DNA from: Hysterangium stoloniferum
Lineage: Eukaryota; Basidiomycota; Agaricomycetes; Hysterangiales; Hysterangiaceae
Direction: 5' to 3'
Length of the DNA: 64,000 nucleotides
Assembly: GCA_015178975.1 (NCBI GenBank)
Contig: WHVD01000007.1
Coordinates: forward strand, 744,001 to 808,000
Part shown: positions 45,565 to 56,384 of the stretch, piece by piece
Numbering within the stretch: position 1 is the first letter of the stretch
How the letters are laid out: each line of letters opens with the position of its first letter
Notes under the pieces: model-generated
The model's database searches: none
Seen by the model: only the letters and a program-made list of their open reading frames with translations
Told to the model about the DNA's origin: nothing
Program-made: the position numbers and the translations under genes

Positions 45565-47534
45565 ATGTCGACTCCAAACGAAACTGCTCTGAGTAGCCAC
45601 GATATCGTACAGGCTGAAAGCCCCCTACAAGAGGTTGAGTGGCTACAACCCTTGGTCTCCCCAGCTGCAATGGGCTCAGAAGAACGGGAGGGGGTGGTTG
45701 ACGCGGCGATAAGGGAAAGATTCCGGGGCAAGCTTCGAGACCGATGGAGCTGTATCGAACACGGGCACGGTGTGTGTTATCGAGTTCCCGAAGACGACCA
45801 GCATATACCATTGTCGGTAGAAGATGTGGAATTTTGGGCTGAGGAATGGGTGCGCAAAATGGGATAACCTTTAATGTATACCGTTTACAAACCCGACGCT
45901 TTCAGTTCCTAGGAGAGACAAATTGTCATGATCCACCGAATTTTATTAAAGTGCGAGGTAGATCCACCAACGCCACATCCAACCTCAGTCCATATTACAG
46001 TCACAACGTGGACTGGGGAGTGGTCTCACTGTATGATACCTCATCGACATCGTCAAGCATTAACATTGAGCCGGGGTATTACTGTAGGGTCGGTTTGGAA
46101 AGGGTTGGGAGGAAAGTGCTTTACACTGCAAAGATAGCTGCACTGATGGCAAAGTTGATGATATACGAGCGAATGGTGTATGGATACGACGAGGACTGTA
46201 ACAAGTTCCTACGCAAACACCGCACTATGCCAAGACTCGGAATAGTAATTCAAGAAACCATTGACTTAATGAGGTGGGGATACTTCAGCGCCAATAATTT
46301 AATACAGTCAAAATACTCACGGCTTTCTAGACCCACTTATCCGGATCGAATTCAAAGACGGGCGGAGAGGGTCCTAGATGCGTTCTGGTATTCAAGGCTT
46401 ATACACCGGAGGAACGGAGGAGACACTGCCAGGCTTCTGACAACTTTGGCTTGGGCCTTCTCCACGTGTTCCTGCGCTCCATGGGCAGATGTAAATCGGC
46501 GACTCGGATTAACTCCAATGACGTCTTCGCTTTACAATGCTGTCATCAAATCACCGCTACACACCAACGTGGATACGGTTGCGTCGACATTCCTTCTACG
46601 AATCGCTGGGTATCTATCATCCCCATGCAATCCACCTCCCTTCATCCTCGGCGCCAACCTTGCGCGTATCGTGGAAAATATTTGCCACGTGCGTCAATTG
46701 TCTGCAGAGGAGCTCACTGCGATCAGAGGTTGCATTGAATTCTGGGTACAACCGTGCGTCGCGACATCATATCATTTTATCCTGCCCACAAAAACCATAA
46801 CAGAGAAAATTTCCTACACCGACAAACCTATAATAAATCTCCTGTCCGCCTTCTCGCGTGTTGCATCCACCAAGATGCCGGGTTTCGTGATATTTCTGGA
46901 GATTTATTGAAGATGATAATTGATGACACAAACCTCCACATAGCGTCCTTGACTCTTATTATGGATGAGGACACAACGATTGCATTGCAGCGTGGTATCC
47001 TGGCTCTGAAAGTCTTCTTAAACGACAGCACGCTGCGCGCGGATCACATCAACCAGTTGAATGTGATTTCTTCGCTCATTGAACCCGTCGTACGGTATGT
47101 TGACAATGTTTTACCTTCCAGCATCATCTCATATCCACCCATGAAAATATCCTACCAGTCTGATTCTGACACACAAGCGTCCAAATTACTGGCTCCTCTC
47201 TTCAGGCGAAGAACTACTTCACGTCACCCTGAAGCTGATAGCTGGATCTTCCAACTTCGAATCCGCGTGTACCACAGTGCGCAACCTCGATATGATTGCC
47301 ATTCTCGAACGTCTTCTCCCACATTGTGACCCAATGTGTGGCTCCATCAACGATCAATCCCCCCATAATCCCTTTGAGAGATTACACCTCATGTGTCATT
47401 CCCTCCTTTCCGTCATCGCCACACCCTTTACCGGCGTGTCAGTAGCCCCTACCTCTAACTGGATGTCTGCGTTAGAGGAAGATGCTTGGCCTGTCGATGC
47501 ATTTGCTCTACCCCTTCCACGCGATATATTCTAA
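45565..47534 (+). CDS. Family A protein A11, intact five-exon gene, function unknown
   Basis: Exons 45565-45849, 45906-46273, 46331-46753, 46804-47094 and 47159-47534 give 580 codons with no break. Introns are 56, 57, 50 and 64 nt and all end in AG. Exon 1 (residues 1-95) has the EVEWLQPLVSP block, then Cys63, His66, His68, Cys71 and His80. Exon 2 (96-217) has NCHDPP, DWGVVSLYD, KVLYTAK, LMIYERM and PRLGIVIQETIDLM. Exon 3 (to about 358) has SLYNAVIKSPLHTN and ICHVRQLSAEELTAIRGCIE. Exon 4 (to about 455) has CCIHQDAGFRDI, DDTNLHIASL and DHINQLNVISSL. Exon 5 has ELLHVTLKLIAGSS and ILERLLPHCD. The later exons look alpha-helical, perhaps repeat-like. There is no signal peptide, membrane segment, or transposase, nuclease or polymerase motif that I can recognise. 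Start chosen for the family-wide ATG context. Confidence 0.82.
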
Positions 47535-48477
47535 TTTCTCTTAGATGACACCGATCCATTATCCGAACCAGGAGGAAGGACGGTGTTATTAGCCTTTACT
47601 TAAATCGCCTTTTGCGAATATTTCTAATTTATGTAAAGCTATATAGTTTGAGTCAAATCAAGAGCGCATATAGTCACCTTTTACTGCCTTTGTGTTCTTG
47701 GCAGCTTCTCGTTGATGGGATAGAGACGTCGCATATATGGGTGGGCCCTAGTCGTGATTAGAATAATATCCGATTTACCAATTAGAATCACTTCAAATAG
47801 AATACCACTCAGAGGTCTCAAAGTAAGTAGCGTGTCAGTTCAACGGGACAGGGGAATAATGAACGCACGGGTCTAAGCAGTAATGATTGAATATAGAGTA
47901 CACATAATTGTTGGTGTACACACTGATGGACTCGCCGCAACCTAGAATATTCAGGTTGGACTCCAATTAGCATAAGGAATTATTCAAGTGGTTGAACGTT
48001 AACATTCTGAAATAATTGAACACGGAGCGCATATGTCCGTCAGATATAGCCGGAGTCCGAAGTGCCTAAGGCCATACCTGCATTTACATATTCCATCCAT
48101 GGAGATGTCACTTCTCAACTGACGGAAAAGCTGCATCATGAAATCTAGCGCTCAGGAACTGAGAAGTTCCCACATGTATATGCGGTGAGAACTTGTCAAT
48201 ATATTCCCAAGGGCCACATGTGGCGCCTGCAGTATGCGATCTAATGAAGTTAAGGAATAGCGGCAACAAAAAACGGTAAGGTAACTTGAGAGTATCCTGG
48301 CTGTATTATTGAAAAAGGAGGAACGGACCCTCAAGGCATTTCAAAGGAAGGGATGAAACGCTGGGTATCATGTATACCGCACCGCCACAATGCGAGACCT
48401 GGAAAATCATTCCCCTCATAACTGCACCTTAAAAGCGCAGCGTCCTCTTCGGTATCACAACAATCTGTTACTACCCA
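47535..48477 (+). other. 3' flank of A11 and 5' flank of A12
   Basis: The 3' flank is cut short near 47870. The 5' flank of A12 then follows (ACTGATGGACTCGCCGC near 47922, the GAACGGACCC and TCAAAGGAAGGGATGAAACG blocks near 48320-48360). No other gene is seen. Confidence 0.55.
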
Positions 48478-49514
48478 GTGTCAACTTCAAATGCGACCAC
48501 TCTGAGCAGCCACGATATCAGACGGGCTGAACGCCTCCTACAAGAGGTTGAGTGGCTGCAACCCTTGGTTTCACCGGCTATATTGAGTTTGGAACGCCAG
48601 GTGATCAATGACACGGGAATGAGGGAAAGATTCCGGATGAAGCTTGGAGAACCATGTAGCTGTCTCCAACACGTAGACTGTTTATGTTACCGAGCACCCG
48701 ATGACGACCAGCACATACCATCGTCTGAAGAAGACGTGGAAGGTTGGGTCGAGGAATGGGTGCGTAAGAGAAAATATTTTTCTGTACCCAGTGTACAGAC
48801 CGGATGTTTTCAGAGTCAAGGAGAGAGAACCGGCGATGACCCACCGAATCATATTAAGATACGAGGGAGATCCACAAACGCCACCTCCATATGGTCGGTA
48901 TAACATAGACATAGACTGGGAAGTCGTCTCATCACCAGATAGTTCGTCTCCAAGTGTACAAATTGGCCCCGGGTATTACTGTGGAGTCTGTTGGGAATAA
49001 AGTGCTTTGCAGCGCAAAGAAAGCTTCCCTGATGACAAGTTGATGACATACGACCGAATGACGCGTGGACCTTGGGAAGGCCAGAACGTCGTTGACAAGT
49101 GTCTACTCAGGTATCTCACAGTGCGAAGACTGGTAATCGTAATTCAAGAGACCATTTATTTGATGAGGTAGGGATACAACAGCATCAATCATTAAAAATC
49201 CTCACGTCTTTCTAGACCCACTCCCCCTCGAATTCGAAAACAGTCCAATTGTCATAGAAGTGCTCCGGGATTCAAGCTATTTATGGCAGAGGAGCGAAGG
49301 GCAGACTGCAAAGCTCATGGCAAATTTGGGTTTGCCTTCATTTGGTGTCCCGGCGATCACGTCATCGCTTTACAATGCTGTAATCAAATCACCGCTACAC
49401 ACGAACGTGGATGGGGTTGAATCGACATTTATCACACAGATCGCACGATGTTTGTCATCTGATCACCATCCCTTATCGCTGCCGGCATTAACAATATCGT
49501 GCAAAATATCTGCA
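48478..49514 (+). pseudogene. Family A copy A12, start codon lost and 3'-truncated
   Basis: The position of the family ATG reads GTG (48478-48480, CCCAGTGTCAAC). Exon 1 is otherwise open to EEW at about 48763 (RLLQEVEWLQPLVSP, CSCLQHVDCLCYRAP, DDDQHIP). Exon 2 has DIDWEVVSSPDSSS and then loses frame. Exon 3 ends at about 49514, at the same break as A8. Likely non-functional. Confidence 0.75.
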
Positions 49515-50069
49515 ATGTCACAAGGCCATTATATTTGTCCAGGAGGTATTCGTATATTCGGGCTTATATTCACATGAAATGCATGAAATTTGATTGCTTT
49601 GAGTTGTTGTTCTCGGCCGTATTGGTATTTATGGAGCTAAAGGCCATCGTCGGACTCACTTGTGCACTCGGTCCCGATCGTGGTTTAATTCTTGAAGCCG
49701 ACCTGATGAGGCCTTACGAACCTTAGACACATCATTAAGAGACCTCTTAATCGGCAGGAATTGTGCAATTGTCGGTGGGAGATGGGAATCGTGCTTGGAC
49801 GCGAGGAACGTATTCACCTGGATAATGGCGACAGGATGGCTCCTTATGTTGCTTGTTTGCGGTGATAGTAGCACAAATTCAGTCAGATACTAAAAGTGGT
49901 TCCGTTTAAATTAAAGAAAAGACTGTTCGAATTGAAGACTTATCACTACAATGCTTTTAAGCGCTAGGCGGAAGAACGGCTATCTGAGATGCTCCAGGAG
50001 TTCCAAACGCTACACCAGTCTAGGCACGCATTTTAGGTTATGGGCACTTCCCTTCATGAGCCTCCCCGA
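49515..50069 (+). repeat. Junction segment shared with 34946-35272
   Basis: Near copy of the earlier segment, with added blocks (for example the TGGACGCGAGGAACGTATTC region near 49797). From about 49957 it passes into 3' flank sequence and then A13. Confidence 0.7.
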
Positions 50070-51921
50070 TTAAATAAGATCCTCTAACACTGATGTGGAG
50101 TTCAAATTAGAGGTCGCCAAAACACCAGTAAAAGGGGTGGCGATGACGCAAAGGAGGGAATGTGCCGTGATGTTTAAGTTAGGAAAGCGGGTACGGATAA
50201 ATGGATCGCCGAATGAACCACGTATTGCGTCACAATGTGGAAGGAGACCAGCCAGAATCGGGATTATATTGAGACTGCGCACTGTGGCACACGCGGATTC
50301 TATGTCGGCCGATGCAGCTATCAGGTTCAGAGTAACCTCAATTAGTTCCTCGCCTGCCCAGAAGAGCCAGTAATTTGGACTCGGATGTGTCAGAATCAGA
50401 CTAGTAGGATATTGAATGGGCGCATATGAGATCATGCTGGAAGGTAAAACATTGTCAACATACCTTAAAAGGGGCTCAATGAGCGAAGAAACCACATTGA
50501 GCTGGTTGATATGATCAGTGCGAAGCGTGGTGTTGTGGAAGAAGGCTTCTAGCGAGCAGATACGAATCAAAAGTGAATAGGACACGCCCTCATCGATATG
50601 AAGTGTCAATGACGCTATATGGAGTTTTGTGTCGTCCATGACAACCTGCAATACATCTCCAGCAATATCTCGAAACCAGGGATCTTGGTGCATGCAACAC
50701 ACGAGAAGCCATATGGGAAAGCCATACAAGGCAGGTCGGGATGGGTAAGTTTGTCTATTGTGGTTTTCGTGGACAGGATGACAGGATATAATGTCGCAGC
50801 GCACTGTTGTAACCAGAATTCAATGGCACCTCTGATCGCAGTGAGCTCCTCTGCAGATAGTTGACGCAATTCGTAGATGTTTTGCACGATATAAACAAGT
50901 TCGTCAGCGAGGAAGGGATATTGATTGGATGACAAGTATCGTGCAATTTTTAGGATAAATGTCGACGCAACCTCATCCACGTTCATGTGTAACGGTGATT
51001 TCATTACAGCATTGTAAAGCGATGACGTAATTGCAGTTGATACTCGATCTCTATGTCCCAATCGAGCGCCGGGACACCAGTAGAAGGCCGAACCCAAATA
51101 TACCATAAGGTTGGCGTTGTGACCTCCGTTCCTTCGCTGTACAGCCCTTGAGTTCCAGAACCCCTCTGAGACCACCGACGCCTGTTCTCGAATTCGAGCC
51201 GGGTAAGTGGGTCTAGCAAAACGTGAGTATTTTGAGTTTGTTGAATGATGGCCTCAAAGTATCCCCACCTCATTAAGTCAATGGTCTCTTGAATTACTAT
51301 TCCGAGTCTTGGCAGAGTGAGATTCTTGCGTAGGAACTTATTACAGGCCTTGTCGTCTCCATACACCATTCGCTTGTATATCATCAACTTTGCCATCAGT
51401 GCAGCTGTCTTTGCGGTGTAAAGCACATTCCTCCCAACCCTTTCCAAACCGAGTCTACAGTAATGCCCCAGCTCAATAGCAGTACTTGAAGATGTCGATG
51501 AGCTCTCATACAGTGAGACCACTCCCCAGTCCACGTCATGACTGTCATGTGGGCCGAGGCTGGATGTGGCATTGGTGGATCTACTTCGCATATTAATAAT
51601 CGTCGGTGGATCATGACAAGTGATCTCTCCTAGCCACTGAAAGCGTGCAGTTTTTTAACAGCGTACATGAAAGGCTATCTCATTTTACGCACCCATTGCT
51701 CAACCCAAACTTCCACGTCGTCTTCGGGAGCTCGATAACATACACCATCCCCATGTTCTATACAGGTCCATCGCTCTCGGAGCTTCATCCGCAATCTTTC
51801 CCTTATCCCCACGTGAATGATCTCCTCGCGTTCTTCTGAGCTCAATGCAGCTGGGAGACCAGAGGTTTCGAGCGCGTGCCATATCGTCGCTGCTCACAGT
51901 CGTTTCGTTTGAAGTTGACAT
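50070..51921 (-). pseudogene. Family A copy A13, exons 2-5 open, exon 1 frameshifted
   Basis: The start codon is complementary to 51919-51921. Exon 1 measures 229 nt instead of 285, a loss of 56 that is not a multiple of three, so the Cys/His block is out of frame. Exon 2 reads PPTIINMRSRSTNATSS and on to DLM. Exon 3 reads ITSSLYNAVMKSPLHMN, exon 4 CCMHQDPWFRDIAGDV, and exon 5 LILTHPSPNYWLFW then ELIEVTLNLIAAS, ending LEDLI. All four are open on the same intron pattern as A15. An alternative start downstream could yield a shortened protein; I have no evidence for it. Confidence 0.75.
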
Positions 51922-54017
51922 TGGTGGGTAGCAGGTTGCTGTGATACCAGAAGTGGAGTCGGCGCTTTTAATGTCAAGTTATCAGGGTGGTATATTTTCA
52001 GCCATAGTATTGTGGGACACACCGTTTCATCCCTTCCTTATAAATAACTTGACGCCCCTCAACATGTCCGTTCGTATCGGCGCCAGGATGCTCTCAGGTT
52101 CACTCACTATGGTATACATTAATTCCCTACTCTTCAACAGATCGGTTGAAGAAGAGAGCACATATGGCAACCACGAACGTTTCATGAGCATTCACCGTAC
52201 AATGTGGCAACTTCCCACCTCCTGACCGCTAGATCTTTCGGCAATTCGGCTTTTACGTTAGTTTAGACGTGACATCTCGATTGATAGAATATATAAATGC
52301 AGTGGGTGCTATCCATGACACTGATTCTTAACTACATCATCGGGCACTTTCTACTCGGGCTATTTCCAATAGAAATATGCGCTTCGTGTTCAATTCTTTC
52401 CGAATTCCAATTCCAATACCAATAATTCTTTATTTAAGCTAATTGGTGTCTATCGTGAATTTGCCTGTTTGTGGGGAGTCCGTCAGGTTTTTATGAACAA
52501 ATTGTGCATGTAATCAAATATTCACTCATAAATAATTACACGCTAGTATTATTTCACGGTTCTTCTGATTAAAGTGGTTTGGGTCAGCTAACAAGGGTAA
52601 AGCCCCAATGGAAAGCAACAGGCGCCCAACGGCGAAGTTTGGAAATGAACCTCTGCCACGCCAAGATGTGATTCCACAAGGCGAGTACCCAAAGCACCAG
52701 TCGCAATGTTGCTCCCTATGAGCCTTATACCTCCCCAGTAATTATATCTTGCACGATAGTCACCTTATTCGATCTGATGGGGCCGAAGAGCCTTAGCTTT
52801 GTACTGGGGAGAACTCTGAATTGCCAGGAATCGTGAAATTATCGGTGAGAAATGTAAAAAGGACTTCGGATGCCGAGGAACGTATTCCCCCGGATAATGG
52901 CGACAACACCTCTCACTCTGGTCCTTGTTTGCGGTACTCGGAACACGAATCCCGGCAGGTGCTCTAAAATGTTTCGTGTAAAGAAAATAAACGAGTCGGT
53001 GAAATTGAAAACTCATGAGTAAAATGGGTTTAATCGCTCGGAGCAAGTCCGGCCATCTGGGATGCTCCAAGGTATTCCCGCCAGGGCCTATTTTAGATTG
53101 AAAGGACTTCCCTGCGTAAACCGTCCGGATCAAATCCCAATTTACCATCTCCTTCAAAAAACATCCTGTCTTCGTCGTGCTTCTTCCTCTTCATTTACTT
53201 CACTCAATAATTTTCGGACGACTATACAGGGATGTCACCCGGCAGGCTTTGTGATATCTAATTTAAAACTGCTTTCTATCATGTGGTCATGGCATTTACA
53301 TTCCTCGTACTTCTCCTGTATCGGAAAGCATCAGTGATGCATTATACGCGCCTCAACAGTGACTCGCGGCGCTCGTTTGGCTCCTCTGCAATACTTACGA
53401 CTGTCGTTTTTTCCAAGTCGAATACAATGGGTGCGAGGCGCTCCAACGTCGGGTCCAGGTTTCCAATTGAGAGATATCCTTTATGTAATCCACCCAACGC
53501 CGTTCCTGTACGGTCTAAAGGGCCCTCCTTTTATTCCCTGGTTTGTTGCCTCGTGATAGCCGATCCCGAGATTGAACATAGCCTTTGAAGATTAGATGGG
53601 TCTGACCGAGATGCACGTTGCCATGTATTAGTGAGGATTGTTGTGGGTATTCTTTGCTTTGCTTCACTGACGTGCTTCATGCTATCCTAACTGACTGACA
53701 CCAAAACCACGGTGGTGGGGCTGTCTTTGGAGAATTATCAATGTGATTCTATTTGACGTAGTTGTCGTTCGTAAATCAGGGGTGATTCTAGCCACGCCCA
53801 AGGATCGCGAATATTATTTTACATGTGCATGGCATGAACGGGAAGCTACAACACACCGGGAAATGGGAAAAAGTGACTGTATGCGCTATAAATTTCCCCA
53901 AATTATGTAGTGTTATACAACTTGTAACTCCTGTTACAAAGCGGTTGAAGTAGGGAGTAATGGCATTATCTCTCCTCCTGGTTTTATAAGACGTGTCGGC
54001 GTTATCCAGAGAACTGA
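51922..54017 (-). other. 5' flank of A13 and 3' flank of A14
   Basis: Bases 51922-52560 carry the reversed 5' flank (ATCCCTTCCTTATAAATAACTTG near 52028, GGGGAGTCCGTCAGG near 52475). Bases 52760-53960 carry the reversed 3' flank. On the plus strand 52798-52977 holds an open stretch reading SVRNVKRTSDAEERIPPDNG, similar to translated sequence at the matching place in the A4 flank (minus strand, near 25690-25770). This may be an exon of an unrecognised second gene, or chance. Confidence 0.45.
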
Positions 54018-55250
54018 TTATATGTCATGGAGCAAGGCCTTCAACGGGCGAGCCATATTGTTCAACACTGATGTGGAGTTTGAATTAGACGTTACCGATA
54101 CGCCAGTGAAATGTGTGGCGATCACGCAAAGGAAGGAATGTACGATGTCATTTAAAAAATGTAGGCAGCTACTACAAAATTGATCGTTAATTGAGCGGCG
54201 CATTGTGTCACAATGTAGAAGGAAACGAGCGAGGATGGAGATAATATTGAGGTTGCGGACTGTGGTACACGCGGATTCGGTGTCGGAAGACCCAGCTATC
54301 AGCTTCAGGGTGACTTCGATTAGTCCCTTTCTAGACTCTAGGAGCGGCCAATTTGGCCAGGTGTGTGTCAGAGTCAGACTGGTAAGAGAGTTTAATGAGT
54401 GGGTGTGAGACGATGATGGTAAGTCAAATATTTCACAAATCCCGTAGAAGGGTGCCTCTCAACGAAGAAACTACATGAAGCTGGTTGATATGCTCCGTGC
54501 GAAGCGTGCTGTCCTCGAAGATGGTTTTCTGGGCCCAGATATAGCGCCACAGTGAATGTGAGGTGTCCGCATCGATATCTGAACGTGGTGAGCTCCTGGA
54601 CAGCTGACGAACATGGCAGATATTTTCCACGATATTGCTAAGGCCGGCAGCGAGCAAGGGATGGTGATGGGATGACAAACATCGTACGATCTGTATGATA
54701 AATGTTGATGCAACCTCATCCAAGTTGGTGTGTAGCGGTGATTTGATTAAAGTATTGTAAAGCGATGACGTAATTGCAGTCGATGTCCGATCTCTATCTG
54801 GCCATCGAGCGCCGGGACACCAATTGAAGGGCCAAGCCAAATATGTCATGAGCTGACCTTGGTTCGTCCAATGGATATCACTCGAATTCCAGAACCCCCT
54901 AATACCATTGACCCCTGTTGTCGAATTCGAGGCGCTGGGTCTAGAAGACGTAAGTACTGTGAGTGTATTCACTGATTGGCACTGTCTGATCCCTACTTCA
55001 TTACATCAACGCTCTCTTGAATTATTATTCCCAGTCGTGGTTGTGTGACATACCTGAGTAGAAACTTGTCAACGACGTTCTGGCCTTCCCATAGTTCACG
55101 CGTCATTCGCTCATATATCATCAACTTTGTCATCAGCGATGCTTTCTTTGCGCTGTAAAGGACTTTCATCCCAACCTGTACCCGCTCAAACTCTCATAGG
55201 AGGGATATGATATCCTGCCGGCTCAGAGTTATCTCGTTGGAGATTGACAT
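54018..55250 (-). pseudogene. Family A copy A14, internal deletion
   Basis: Exon 5 (54018-54370), exon 4 (partly lost), exon 3 (about 54570-54930, AWPFNWCPGARWPDRDRTSTAITSSLYNTLIKSPLHTN) and the end of exon 2 (55010-55170) are present. At about 55190 exon 2 joins directly to the first 60 bases of exon 1, whose start codon is complementary to 55248-55250. Most of the Cys/His region is therefore gone. Confidence 0.72.
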
Positions 55251-55299
55251 TGGTGGGTAGTAGTCATACTCATCCCGGAAGGGAATTCCCCGCCTTTAA

Positions 55300-55625
55300 G
55301 GTGTATTTAGACTGAGGTTGGATGTGGTGTTAGTGGATCTCCCATCCATCTTAATAATCGTCGGGGGGTGATGGCAATCTCTAACATTGGAACTGACTAC
55401 ATCCAGTCTATGAACAGTGTCCATAAAAAGGACAATGCGTTTCACTCACCCATTCCTCCATCAAACCACCACGACCTCTCCGGACAGTGGTATGTGCTGG
55501 TCGTCTTCAGGTGTTGGTAACATAAACCGTGCCCATGTTGGAGACAGCTTCATCTTTCTCGGGGCTTCACCCGGAATATTTTCCTCATTCCCGTGTGATT
55601 GACCGCCTGTCGTTCCAAACTATCT
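55300..55625 (-). pseudogene. Family A fragment (exon 2 start and exon 1 end)
   Basis: A separate minus-strand piece carries the RSTN-region of exon 2, intron 1 and the C-terminal part of exon 1. It has no start codon: it joins 5' flank sequence near 55620. It may be the segment displaced from A14 or part of another lost copy. Confidence 0.6.
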
Positions 55626-56384
55626 CCAACGGAAATATGCGCTTCGTGTTCAATTATGTCAGAATACCAACGAGAAATCTATTTCCATAATGCTTAATTT
55701 AGGTTAATTGGGGTAAACCTGGATATTCGTGTTTGTGGCTAGTCCATCAGAGTTTTTATCACCAGATAGTGCGTGTAATCTATATTCAGTCATAATTCAT
55801 TGAGGCCTTGTCTTATTACCCTGTCCTGCTGAGTACCATTAATCGCCCTTGGCTCACGTTATGGCTCAGAGACTTGTCTGTTCGACACGACAATGTCAAG
55901 GCAGATCAAGGATTGTGGGTCATCGTAGCTTGATTCTAGGCGGAGTTCTTCATGTTTTTAAAGATTCAGTATCATCCCTATGCTTTGACATGCGCTTTCC
56001 ACCGGATTAGTGAGTGATTGTGGTGTGTGTTTTCTGCTGTTCTTCAATGACTTGCTTCATCCTATGCCAACTAACTCACACGCTGCTTTCTTTGAGACCC
56101 CCGGAGTAGTATCCAATTTGAGGTGACTCTAGTGGGTAGATCGGATGTCATTTCTAGCCACTACTAGGCTCCATGAACATATGCAGCGTATGTGTCCCAT
56201 CAACGAGAAGCTGCGAAGCACACAAAGGCGGTTAAAAGTGACTACATGCGCTCTGGAATTGGCTCAAACTATATAGCCTACATAAATTAGAAGTATTTCC
56301 ACAAGGTGAGTTAAGGAAAGAGTAATATTATTACCCTTCCTCCTGGTTCGCATAAGATGAGTCGGTGTTTTCCAAGAAACATTA
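55626..56384 (-). other. 5' flank remnant and 3' flank of A15
   Basis: Reversed 5' flank at 55626-55850 (ATATGCGCTTCGTGTTCAAT) followed by reversed 3' flank (CTTCAATGACTTGCTTCAT near 56042, TCCTGGTTCG near 56341). No gene is supported. Confidence 0.55.

Noticed and set aside
46754-46910. Continuation of exon 3 to the stop after LEIY as the true C-terminus
   Set aside because: The frame is open in many copies, but splicing at GTGCGT/ACAG keeps exons 4 and 5 open in A5, A11, A13 and A15, which fits conservation better.
45565-47534. Transposase, nuclease or reverse transcriptase function for family A
   Set aside because: No DDE-type, HUH, tyrosine recombinase or polymerase signature is visible; mobility is inferred only from copy number.
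52765-53157. A 130-codon minus-strand frame
   Set aside because: It lies opposite other open stretches in a repeated flank and is not kept open in sister flanks.
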